DNA from: Bacillus sp. AFS037270 | GTDB taxonomy: Bacteria; Bacillota; Bacilli; Bacillales_B; DSM-18226 | Assembly (NCBI RefSeq): GCF_002585305.1 | Contig: NZ_NUNF01000035.1 | Coordinates: 1-57,016 of the forward strand | Direction of reading: 5' to 3' | Length of the DNA stretch: 57,016 bases | Shown here: one piece after another, positions 29,305-37,236 of the stretch | Layout of the letters: every line of letters begins with the position of its first letter | Position numbering within the stretch: position 1 is the stretch's first letter | Notes under the pieces: model-generated | What the model was told of the DNA's origin: nothing | The model's input: only the letters and a program-made list of their open reading frames with translations | Database searches by the model: none | Program-made: the position numbers and the translations under genes

Positions 29305-29464
29305 ACTACTTCCTCCTAGTTACTAATTTTATTTAATATTTCTTTTATAGAATCTAGTACTCTACCATATTTCAAAATAAATGGAATTTTCAGTCTGTTA
29401 TTTATATATTATTCTAGTACTTGAAAATACAAAACGCCTGGATATCCAAATTTATAAACGGTCT

Positions 29465-30913
29465 TTAACCTATTTTACTAACCTTACTCTGATTTACATC
29501 ATATTTATCTCTAAAGTTATCCTCTATTTGTTCCAATGTAAGCCCTCTTGTCTCTGGTAAGTTTTTCGCAACAAATATTACCCCAATGAATCCAAACGCA
29601 GCAAATAAGAAAAATGTTCCTGACAGTCCGAGTGTACTTAAAAGAGTAGGGAAAAATAGTCCTACTAGAAAATTGCAAATCCATTGGGAGCATGTAGCAA
29701 TCCCCATACTAAGACCACGTAGGCGAACAGGGGCAATTTCAGCTATTACGAGCCAGCCTAAAGGTCCAATAAACCCTTGAAAAAAAGCTAAGTATGTTAC
29801 TGTCAATGTTAATACGATAAATGGTAAAATCGGTGAGCTAGTTAGCGCAATATTAGTAATCCCAATCGCTATTAGAACCAATGTAACACCAATAAAACCA
29901 ATAAGCAGCATCGTCCGTCTATTCACTTTGTTAAGAAGATACATACCAACGATAACAGCAATAACGGCAATTAATCCATTTGCTACGTTTGCAATCAAAG
30001 CTGTCTTGGTTCCAAAACCAGCATTTTCCAGAATTTGAGTTCCATAATACATAATGGAATTTATCCCCACTAACTGAGCTACTGACCCAACTACAACCCC
30101 TATTCCTACCATATATCGAACCCAAGGTACCCTTAAATCTTTTAGTGATCCTTTTTCTACTTTTTGCGATTCTTGAATATGTGCTTTTATTTCATTTAAT
30201 TCTTGTTGTGCAATACTCTCATTACGAATCATTTGCAGTACCTTTAATGCTTCAGCCATTTTTCCTTTTGAGGCTAACCATCGAGGACTTTCAGGTAAAA
30301 CAGCTACTCCAAACCATAATGCCACTGCCGGTAAAGTTGCAACAACTAACATATAACGCCAAACATGTCCTGTATCTCCAAAGGCATTTCCAATAATGGC
30401 GTTAAAAACATATGCTAGAAATTGCCCAGTAACAATCATTAATTCATTTCGCGTAACCATCCTGCCCCGAAGTTCCGACGGAGACATTTCCGAAAGATAG
30501 GATGGTATGATTACCGAAGAACCTCCGACAGCAAGTCCTAGAATGAAGCGAAAAATAATCATTACTGTTGCATTTGGTGCAGTAACGCAGCCCATTGTTG
30601 CCAATAAAAATATAATAGCGAGATACAGTATTAGGCTTCTGCGCCCTTTTCGATCTGATAACTGTCCTCCCACTATTGAACCAAAAGCAGCTCCTAACGT
30701 TAGAGAACTTGCTACAAGCCCTTCTGTAAGAGGGGTAAGATTTAATTGTTCGGGCTTTGCCATAAATGGGAGTGAACCATTCATAACTCCTGTATCGTAT
30801 CCGAATAATAGCCCCCCAAATGTTGATACAGTGGTAATTAATTTCAAAAACTTTTTTGGGTTCTTTTTAGTAAAATGATCCAATTGCGCACCCTTATTTG
30901 AAATATTCTCCAT
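29465..30913 (-). CDS. IolT-like MFS transporter, module E
   Basis: Sugar-porter family importer of 482 residues with twelve membrane segments (FGYDTGVMNGSLPFM, GQLSDRKGRRS, PESPRWL, PETRGLTLEQIE). I choose ATG at 30913 behind AAGGGGAA, matching the N-termini of the C and F copies; the longer frame to 30985 has no ribosome binding site. Protein and DNA are especially close to the C copy, with an identical 40-base run at 30172-30211. The ALPFM of the other copies is SLPFM here. Belongs with the LacI and dehydrogenase genes upstream. Confidence 0.85.
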   Translation of the reverse strand: MENISNKGAQLDHFTKKNPKKFLKLITTVSTFGGLLFGYDTGVMNGSLPFMAKPEQLNLTPLTEGLVASSLTLGAAFGSIVGGQLSDRKGRRSLILYLAIIFLLATMGCVTAPNATVMIIFRFILGLAVGGSSVIIPSYLSEMSPSELRGRMVTRNELMIVTGQFLAYVFNAIIGNAFGDTGHVWRYMLVVATLPAVALWFGVAVLPESPRWLASKGKMAEALKVLQMIRNESIAQQELNEIKAHIQESQKVEKGSLKDLRVPWVRYMVGIGVVVGSVAQLVGINSIMYYGTQILENAGFGTKTALIANVANGLIAVIAVIVGMYLLNKVNRRTMLLIGFIGVTLVLIAIGITNIALTSSPILPFIVLTLTVTYLAFFQGFIGPLGWLVIAEIAPVRLRGLSMGIATCSQWICNFLVGLFFPTLLSTLGLSGTFFLFAAFGFIGVIFVAKNLPETRGLTLEQIEDNFRDKYDVNQSKVSKIG

Positions 30914-31023
30914 ATAGAAATTCCCCTTATATTTATAAGTGATTAACTCTTGGGCAAAACAACTGTAAAATCTATTTAAGATCACAAAAATTCTAATAGT
31001 AAACTTCCATTGGTTTTCAAACT

Positions 31024-31037
31024 ATATAGCGCTTACA
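31024..31037 (-). promoter_or_regulatory. cre-like box before module E transporter
   Basis: Minus strand TGTAAGCGCTATAT, two mismatches from the cre consensus, in the 210-base gap between the LacI and transporter genes. It also resembles the AAGCGCTT operator of module D. Confidence 0.4.
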
Positions 31038-31123
31038 AGTTTCTTTTAAGGCATCTCCCTTTTCTATCTAAAATGGAGTGAAATCCTGTTATGATGTGAA
31101 ACTGACATCATTCCTGGAAGGTC

Positions 31124-32149
31124 TTATCTTTCATTCTTAGAAATTGGAGCCGTTGAATCACGAACAATTAAGAGCGGAGACATAACTACCCGTTGCATCA
31201 CTTTATTAGATCGTTCTTTCTTATTGGTAATTTCATCAACAAGCAACTCTACTGCTTTAGCCCCCATTTCTTCTATAGGTTGAGCGATAGTCGTTAATGG
31301 AGGGTTACTAAGTTTTGCCAAAATACTATTATCAAATCCAACGATAGATAACTCATTAGGGATTTGTATCTTTAGAGTTCTTGCTGCACGGAAAACACCA
31401 AAAGCAAGTAACTCTGTCGAAACAAAAATGGCTGTAGGCCTGTTTTCTTGATTTTCCAATAAATTCAAGCACACTCGTCCACTTTCATCCAAATCTAAGG
31501 AACTATATAGGATGGTTAAATCCTCAGAAGATAGCCCAGAATCTATTAATCCTTCTTTAAATCCCTTTACCCTATTTTTTATGGAAGGAATATTGATATT
31601 TTCTACGATCATGGCTATTTTTCGATGGCCTAACTGTGCTAAATATGTACCAGCTTCATACCCACCCTGAAAATCGTCTACCATTACTATATGAATGGGT
31701 AAATTAGGAACATCACGCGAAAGCATGACAACTGGAATATCACCCTCTATTAATTGTTGAAAAGCGCGCCTATTTTTTAAACCAGTTGCAATAATCATTC
31801 CATCTACATATTTTTGTTTCAACATGGAAATATATTCATCTTCTTTGGTACTGTCATTATCAGTGCTGCATATAATGACATTAAACCCTTTTTTACGACC
31901 GTTGTCCTCAATTGCTCTTGTAACTTCAGCCATAAATGGATTAGAAATATCAGGAATCAACAAACCGATTGTTTTCATTGCCTTTTTAACGGAAGAAGCA
32001 ATACTTGGCTGAAACTGTAATTCATCAATTACTTCCCAAATTCGTTTCCTAGTCTTTTCACTGATACTTCCCGTTCCGTTTAATACTTTTGATACAGTCG
32101 ATATAGAAACATCTGCTTTTTTTGCAACATCATAAATGGTTGGCTTCAA
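31124..32149 (-). CDS. LacI-family repressor, module E
   Basis: Transcription repressor of 341 residues. The helix-turn-helix (PTIYDVAKKADVSISTVSKV) is at the N-terminus and the ligand-binding part follows (TIGLLIPDISNPFMAEVTRA). Start: TTG at 32149 behind AAAGGGAGA, which aligns with the ATG of the LacI protein at 23401; the ORF extends further upstream without a better site. It lies 76 bases after the dehydrogenase. The palindrome TTAGGAAAG-TT-CTTTCCTAA at 33281 and its copy at 33532 are the probable operators. Confidence 0.87.
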   Translation of the reverse strand: MKPTIYDVAKKADVSISTVSKVLNGTGSISEKTRKRIWEVIDELQFQPSIASSVKKAMKTIGLLIPDISNPFMAEVTRAIEDNGRKKGFNVIICSTDNDSTKEDEYISMLKQKYVDGMIIATGLKNRRAFQQLIEGDIPVVMLSRDVPNLPIHIVMVDDFQGGYEAGTYLAQLGHRKIAMIVENINIPSIKNRVKGFKEGLIDSGLSSEDLTILYSSLDLDESGRVCLNLLENQENRPTAIFVSTELLAFGVFRAARTLKIQIPNELSIVGFDNSILAKLSNPPLTTIAQPIEEMGAKAVELLVDEITNKKERSNKVMQRVVMSPLLIVRDSTAPISKNER

Positions 32150-32225
32150 TGCTAATCTCCCTTTCCCCAATTTCTATTTTTCATTATAAACAAAGTTATT
32201 AGGAAAAAGGGCAATTTTTATCCGT

Positions 32226-33248
32226 TTAAACAGTCATTAAAACATCATTTTCTACTTTAACTGGCTTTTTCTCCTTATACGACTCTATACATGCAAGAGC
32301 GATTAACAATGCAGAACGAGCATCTTCTCCAGTAACAGAAGTCGGTTTATTGTTCTTTACTGCATCAACAAAATCTTTTAATTCATCTACATAAGCATCA
32401 AAAAGCAAGTCCTGATCGTAGCGCAAAGTATTATAACTCGCTCCCTCTTTTGTATACCTAGTCATACTTGATTCGCGAATGCTTCCCATCTGTAACATCC
32501 CTTCAGAACCAAAGACTTCCCCACGGACATCATACCCATACACTGCTTGGAAGCTTGCTTCTGCAACAGCAATAGCGCCATTATCAAATCGAATGCTTAC
32601 AACAGCTGTATCGAGTAAACCTTTATCTTTATATTCTGGCGCTACCAAAGCATCTGCCATGACAAATACTTCAACTGGTTTAGCATTTGGATTTAAGTAT
32701 AAAAGTGTATCAAAATCATGAATAAGTGTTTCCAAAAAAATAGTCCACTCAGGTTTATTTGGATTACCTAATGCTGGATCTCTTGTTAAAGAGCGTAATA
32801 ATTGTGGTGTACCAATTTTTCCAGCAACAATTTCTTCATGCGCGCCTTTGAAACCTTTTGAAAAGCGACGGTTAAATCCAACTTGTAATGGCACTTTCAT
32901 CTCCTTAACAACTTGAAGAACTTCATCAGCTTCTTCTAGTGTTATAGCCATTGGTTTTTCACAAAAAACAGCCTTTCCGTTTTTTGCAGCAGCAATAACA
33001 TTACTTGCATGTGTTCGTGCTGGTGAAGCGATAATAACTGCATCTACATTAGGGTCCTGCATCATTTGAAGTGGATCAGTATACGTTTTTATATTTAATC
33101 CTAATTCATTTGCAATTTTTTCTGCTGCCCCGGGAAATGGATCGGCTACAGCATATAAAATAGCATCTGGTATTCGTTTTGCTATACTTTCTCCGTGAAA
33201 AGCCCCCATTCTGCCAGCACCCAATAACCCAACCTTTAATTGACTCAT
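32226..33248 (-). CDS. Inositol dehydrogenase-like enzyme with Glu at the Asp position, module E
   Basis: Gfo/Idh/MocA dehydrogenase of 340 residues, IolG-sized. GAGRMGAFH (residues 10-18) and K98 in CEKP are normal. The catalytic patch reads LETLIHDFD, so the Asp of IolG (D172) is Glu173 while the His (H177) is kept. That could shift substrate choice or simply be tolerated. GFNRRFSKGF and QAVYGYDVRGEVFG place it in the inositol dehydrogenase group. ATG at 33248 behind GAGGTG; a GTG at 33257 is in that region. First gene of the E unit with a clear promoter. Confidence 0.83.
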   Translation of the reverse strand: MSQLKVGLLGAGRMGAFHGESIAKRIPDAILYAVADPFPGAAEKIANELGLNIKTYTDPLQMMQDPNVDAVIIASPARTHASNVIAAAKNGKAVFCEKPMAITLEEADEVLQVVKEMKVPLQVGFNRRFSKGFKGAHEEIVAGKIGTPQLLRSLTRDPALGNPNKPEWTIFLETLIHDFDTLLYLNPNAKPVEVFVMADALVAPEYKDKGLLDTAVVSIRFDNGAIAVAEASFQAVYGYDVRGEVFGSEGMLQMGSIRESSMTRYTKEGASYNTLRYDQDLLFDAYVDELKDFVDAVKNNKPTSVTGEDARSALLIALACIESYKEKKPVKVENDVLMTV

Positions 33249-33280
33249 TTCAATCACACCTCATCATCCTAAGAAATAAT

Positions 33281-33338
33281 TTAGGAAAGTTCTTTCCTAA
33301 CTTATTTTCATTGTAATCACTTACATTAAAATCGTCAA
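33281..33338 (-). promoter_or_regulatory. Module E promoter with LacI operator and cre-like box
   Basis: Minus strand: TTGACG (33333-33338), a 17-base spacer, TACAAT (33310-33315), then the palindrome TTAGGAAAG-AA-CTTTCCTAA (33281-33300). The spacer and -10 contain TGTAAGTGATTACA, a cre-like sequence with CG changed to TG. The operator is placed for repression just after the -10 box. Confidence 0.75.
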
Positions 33339-33531
33339 TCACTTTTATTTTATTTTTAAGAAAATTTTATAAATTTAAATTATGGTAGACACTTACTAAA
33401 AATATTAAAGAAAGGTTGGTAATTAGGTAATTCCTATGCAATACTGGTCTTCCATTTTTAAAATCCTGTTTCTTTAATTAAACCAAACTGGCTTTAAGGT
33501 GATTTTAAAGAAATATCCTTAAAAAAATAAA

Positions 33532-33550
33532 CTAGGAAAGTTCTTTCCTT
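33532..33550. promoter_or_regulatory. LacI operator 2 of module E
   Basis: CTAGGAAAGTTCTTTCCTT, a second copy of the 33281 palindrome about 250 bases away. The pair could support looping, or this copy could affect the AraC gene. Confidence 0.65.
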
Positions 33551-33658
33551 TATTTGCACTACTCTTCTTTCTTACCTTAGTTGTTATGTAATCAAAACTA
33601 TTATTTATTGCTATCTTTAATTTTGTTTTATTATAATACAAATATAAATACTTTTAAT

Positions 33659-33690
33659 GATATTGCTCATTTACTTAATAATATTGCTTT
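33659..33690. promoter_or_regulatory. AraC-type motif upstream of the module F AraC gene
   Basis: A 21-base stretch (33659-33679, TGATATTGCTCATTTACTTAA less its last base is enough to recognise it) is identical to 38470-38490. A second TTGCT lies 21 bases after the first. It lies about 70 bases before the AraC start, suggesting autoregulation or action on the divergent module E promoter. Confidence 0.65.
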
Positions 33691-33756
33691 TAAATTAACA
33701 CGGCTAAGTGTTTCAAGATTAAATATTGAATTCATTTCGAATTATAGGAGAAATAT

Positions 33757-34593
33757 ATGAAGATCATTGAAAAAGGTGTATTGCAAAAATCTGAAATTTT
33801 TTTTCATATTCCAAGTGAATTTGCCAAGAAGACACTTTACTGTTTGCATGATTCTGGACTATTTCACTGTGATGATAAATATATCGTGGAAAGAAAAAAT
33901 TACAACAACTATCTCATTATGTTGATTAGGAAAGGATCCATGACCATTAGATATAGAGGTCAGGAATTTGAAGCTAGAAAGAACACTCTCGTATTTCTCA
34001 ATTGCCATGAACCGCATACATACCTGGCAAATGAAAATGTCTTCTTTGAATGGTTTCATTTTTCAGGCATTGCTAGTCAACATTATTTTGATTTTCTTTT
34101 TGAGAAAAGTGGATGCATTTTTTCAATCGAGAATAATTTTGTCATTCCTGAATGCATGGATCAAATTCTTAATATGGCTGAAAAGGGGAATATCAATGAG
34201 CATTTTGTTTCGATGAACATTCATAAAATTATGTATGAATTGAATGAGATTTCAAATGAATCAACCGATATTCAAGAAAAAATTATTTTGCAGGCGATTG
34301 CATTTATTGAAAACCACTTTAATACGGATATCAATCTAAAGGAGCTGGCTCAATACGTCAATTTAACTCCCTTTCATTTTTCTCGTGTATTTAAAAAATA
34401 TACTGGATACTCCCCATATGAATACGTACTTAACTATCGCATAAACCATGCGAAACAATTGCTTCAGAACACTAATCTTTCAATTAAGAAGATTTCTATT
34501 ACATCAGGATTCAATAGTGATACCCACTTTATCACAACGTTTAAAAAGCATACGAACCTAACACCAAAACAGTTTAGAGAAATACAATTCTAG
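33757..34593 (+). CDS. AraC-family regulator, module F
   Basis: Transcription regulator of 278 residues, related to the module A regulator at 6935 over its length (IRKGSMTIRYRGQEF, FEWFHFSG, EKSGCIF). The C-terminal DNA-binding part has NTDINLKELAQYVNLTPFHF, FKKYTGYSPYEYV and TPKQFREI. AGGAG precedes the ATG. On the plus strand, convergent with the F transporter and divergent from the E dehydrogenase. Its likely target motif is at 33659 and in front of the F dehydrogenase (38470). Because A and F regulators and motifs are similar, cross-talk is possible. Confidence 0.87.
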   Translation: MKIIEKGVLQKSEIFFHIPSEFAKKTLYCLHDSGLFHCDDKYIVERKNYNNYLIMLIRKGSMTIRYRGQEFEARKNTLVFLNCHEPHTYLANENVFFEWFHFSGIASQHYFDFLFEKSGCIFSIENNFVIPECMDQILNMAEKGNINEHFVSMNIHKIMYELNEISNESTDIQEKIILQAIAFIENHFNTDINLKELAQYVNLTPFHFSRVFKKYTGYSPYEYVLNYRINHAKQLLQNTNLSIKKISITSGFNSDTHFITTFKKHTNLTPKQFREIQF

Positions 34594-34621
34594 GAGCCTA
34601 TCGGGACTGGACGCCCAATTT

Positions 34622-34654
34622 AAAAAATCACTTCAAATTTTGAAGTGATTTTTA
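34622..34654. terminator. Bidirectional terminator between AraC and transporter, module F
   Basis: AAAAATCACTTCAAA pairs with TTTGAAGTGATTTTT around a very short loop. It serves the convergent AraC gene (plus) and transporter (minus). Confidence 0.85.
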
Positions 34655-34675
34655 TCGTGAGCCGATATTGCTTTC

Positions 34676-36094
34676 CTATAAAGCCTTAAAATTATCTTCT
34701 ATTTGTTCTAATGATAGCCCTCTTGTTTCAGGTAAGTATTTTGCTATAAAAATGACACCCAAAATACCAAATACAGCGAATATGAAAAATGTTCCTGATA
34801 GTCCAATTCCATTTAAAAGAACAGGAAAGAACATACCTACTAAAAAATTGCAAATCCATAAAAACAAAACTGCTATTCCCATACCCATACCACGTAAACG
34901 GGCAGGAAAAATTTCTGATAATGTAAGCCATGTCATAGGACCAATAGCTCCTTGAAAGAAAGCTAAATATAGTATTGTCATTGATAATACTACGTATGGC
35001 AACATTGGCGAACCAGCAAGCGTTAGAGTTGCAATCCCAATAAAAATAAGTGCAATGGTTACACCGATTAAACCTGTAAGAAACATAGTCCGTCTATTCA
35101 CTTTGTGCATGATGGACATACCAAAAATAACTGCAATAACAGAAATTAATCCGTTTGCTACGTTTCCGATCAATGCTGTTTTTGTTCCAAAACCAGAATC
35201 TTGTAGAATTTGTGTTCCGTAGTACATGATAGAGTTTATACCTACTAATTGTGATATAGCTCCAATCCCCATACCAAGAATTACAATACGTCTAATCCAA
35301 GGTATCCCCAAATCTTTGAATGTCACTATTTTTACTTTTTTCTGTTCTAAGATATGTGCTTTAATTTCATCTAATTCTTTTTCAGCCACATTCTCGTTAC
35401 GAATCTGTTTAAGTATTCTTAGTGCGTCCCCAACTCTTCCTTTGGAAGCTAACCATCGAGGACTTTCCGGTAAAATAATTACTCCAATCCAAAGCGCCAC
35501 AGCTGGTAATGTAGCAACCACTAACATGTAACGCCATACATGCCCTGTATCTCCAAAAACATTTCCAATAACTGCATTAAATACGTACGCAAGAAACTGT
35601 CCAGTAACAATCATTAATTCATTTTGAGTTACTAACCTGCCACGGCGTTCTGAAGGTGACATTTCGGCAAGATAAGACGGAACTACTACTGAAGCGCCAC
35701 CTACCGCTAGTCCTAATATAAAACGGAAAATAACCATTACACTTGTATTTGGTGCAATGACGCAGCCTAATGCAGAAAACAAAAATAAAATTGCAAGATA
35801 CATTATGGCCTTCCGACGCCCCTTATTATCCGATAAACGCCCACCAAATAATGAACCGAAAGCAGCACCTAATACTAAAGAACTTGCTACTAGGCCCTCA
35901 GTGAAAGGAGTTAAGTTTAATTGATCGGGTTTAGACATAAATGGAAGGGCACCATTAATAACTCCTGTATCATAGCCAAATAATAGTCCCCCAAAGGTTG
36001 ATACAATGGTGACTAACTTCAAAAATTTTTCTGGGTCCTTTTTCTTTGCATGTTCCAGTTGAACTGAATTATCCGTAACTCTGATACTTTCCAT
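34676..36094 (-). CDS. IolT-like MFS transporter, module F
   Basis: Sugar-porter family importer of 472 residues with twelve membrane segments; [33 protein letters not shown] and PETRGLSLEQIE are present. The ATG at 36094 follows AAAGGGG. A perfect hairpin (36308-36342) and a good cre-like box (36211-36225) lie between it and the isomerase, so it probably has its own catabolite-controlled promoter. If the F dehydrogenase truly oxidises levoglucosan, this transporter is the candidate importer; otherwise an inositol is the likely cargo. Confidence 0.85.
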   Translation of the reverse strand: MESIRVTDNSVQLEHAKKKDPEKFLKLVTIVSTFGGLLFGYDTGVINGALPFMSKPDQLNLTPFTEGLVASSLVLGAAFGSLFGGRLSDNKGRRKAIMYLAILFLFSALGCVIAPNTSVMVIFRFILGLAVGGASVVVPSYLAEMSPSERRGRLVTQNELMIVTGQFLAYVFNAVIGNVFGDTGHVWRYMLVVATLPAVALWIGVIILPESPRWLASKGRVGDALRILKQIRNENVAEKELDEIKAHILEQKKVKIVTFKDLGIPWIRRIVILGMGIGAISQLVGINSIMYYGTQILQDSGFGTKTALIGNVANGLISVIAVIFGMSIMHKVNRRTMFLTGLIGVTIALIFIGIATLTLAGSPMLPYVVLSMTILYLAFFQGAIGPMTWLTLSEIFPARLRGMGMGIAVLFLWICNFLVGMFFPVLLNGIGLSGTFFIFAVFGILGVIFIAKYLPETRGLSLEQIEDNFKAL

Positions 36095-36210
36095 GTTAAT
36101 ATTCCCCTTTGCATTAGTTTACATGTTAGTCTGGTTACTTTATGTATTTTAGCAATATATAGATCCATCCGGTTCTCAGCTTGAGTAGTCCAATCACATT
36201 AAAACACCAT

Positions 36211-36225
36211 TGTAATCGCTTACCA
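36211..36225 (-). promoter_or_regulatory. cre-like CcpA box before module F transporter
   Basis: TGTAATCGCTTACC followed by A, one mismatch from the cre consensus by my count. The best cre-like match in the window. Confidence 0.55.
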
Positions 36226-36307
36226 TTTATGATAAAAAACATATAATTTAAGAGTATTATATTAGTATTGTCATGATCTGAAAATGGCATTACCATTATC
36301 ATTTTAG

Positions 36308-36342
36308 AAGCATGAGAGCCTGTCAACCAGGCTCTCATGCTT
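36308..36342 (-). terminator. Strong hairpin after module F isomerase
   Basis: AAGCATGAGAGCCTG pairs perfectly with CAGGCTCTCATGCTT around a five-base loop, starting at the isomerase stop codon. The T tract is weak (TTCTAAAATG), so it may attenuate or protect the mRNA 3' end more than terminate fully. Confidence 0.6.
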
Positions 36343-37223
36343 CAGCTCATACCAATTGTTGTTAAGTATTTTCTGGTTCTTTTTGCTATAGGGAATGGTT
36401 TCTCAAAGGGGGCAGGGTACATATCCTGTTCAACGATTGCCCAACCAGTAAAGTCAATATCTTCTAATACTTGCACGAAAGCTTGCATATCGACAACACC
36501 AAGTTCCGGCTCACACATGATATCCTCACTCACCGCTTTTGCGAAGGACCAGCCCTGTACTTGCATTTTTTCTCTAACGCTTAGATCACAGCTTTTTATG
36601 TGAAGATAAGGAATACGAGCGTGATACTTCCGCATAAAAGTAACTGGATCCCCATCAGCGTATGCATGATGACCTGTGTCCAAACAGAGATTAATATCGG
36701 TGTCATTCAAGAGTCTTTCAATTTGCTCTTCCGTTTCAACATGGCTTTGGGCATGAGGATGAAAAACCACTTCCAAACCGTAATTTACTTTCGCATGGTC
36801 ACGGATTTTTAAGATGTTGGTAATAAACTTATCCCAGTCTGCACCGTTTAAAACTCGCGGTCTTACCAATTCACCGGTAAAAAGATCGGTATAACAATCA
36901 TCAATCAATACCACATATTTGGCACTCTCAAATTTCAGTTGAAGCTTGGCCATCTCATCCAGCAAAGCAATCAGTTCCTCTGTTTTACTATCGGATGTAA
37001 GATCTCCCACTAGGGTTGTTGCGGTTAATTCAAGATTTCTTTTTTCAAGTTCTTCTTTTAATCGATCATGTTCATTCGGAAGGTATCCCCAGGGTCCCAG
37101 TTCAATCCCTGCATATCCAGATTCAGCCATTTCATTCATACATCTTTCCCATGGTGTCTGTTTTTCATTTTCAGGAAACCATACTCCCCAAGAATCTGGT
37201 GCTGTTCCAATTTTGACGTTCAT
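36342..37223 (-). CDS. IolE-like TIM-barrel isomerase/dehydratase, module F
   Basis: TIM-barrel protein of 293 residues with KIGTAPDSWGVWFPEN, GIELGPWGYLPNE, VVFHPHAQSHVETE, CLDTGHHAYADGDP, YLHIKSCD and IVEQDM. It is the same subfamily as the B isomerase at 11801 and related to IolE. GGAGGAGAG precedes the ATG, 13 bases after the dehydrogenase stop, so the two are tightly coupled. Next to a levoglucosan-dehydrogenase-like protein it could catalyse elimination on a 3-keto sugar (an LgdB-type role); in an inositol setting it would dehydrate or isomerise an inosose. Confidence 0.78.
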   Translation of the reverse strand: MNVKIGTAPDSWGVWFPENEKQTPWERCMNEMAESGYAGIELGPWGYLPNEHDRLKEELEKRNLELTATTLVGDLTSDSKTEELIALLDEMAKLQLKFESAKYVVLIDDCYTDLFTGELVRPRVLNGADWDKFITNILKIRDHAKVNYGLEVVFHPHAQSHVETEEQIERLLNDTDINLCLDTGHHAYADGDPVTFMRKYHARIPYLHIKSCDLSVREKMQVQGWSFAKAVSEDIMCEPELGVVDMQAFVQVLEDIDFTGWAIVEQDMYPAPFEKPFPIAKRTRKYLTTIGMS

Positions 37224-37236
37224 GTTCTCTCCTCCT

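Larger units (their letters stand above)
33249..33756. other. Divergent control region of modules E and F
   Basis: This 508-base AT-rich gap holds the module E promoter, two copies of a LacI-type palindrome, a cre-like box and an AraC-type motif next to the plus-strand AraC gene. No gene is visible; the longest short frames lack ribosome binding sites. Confidence 0.6.
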
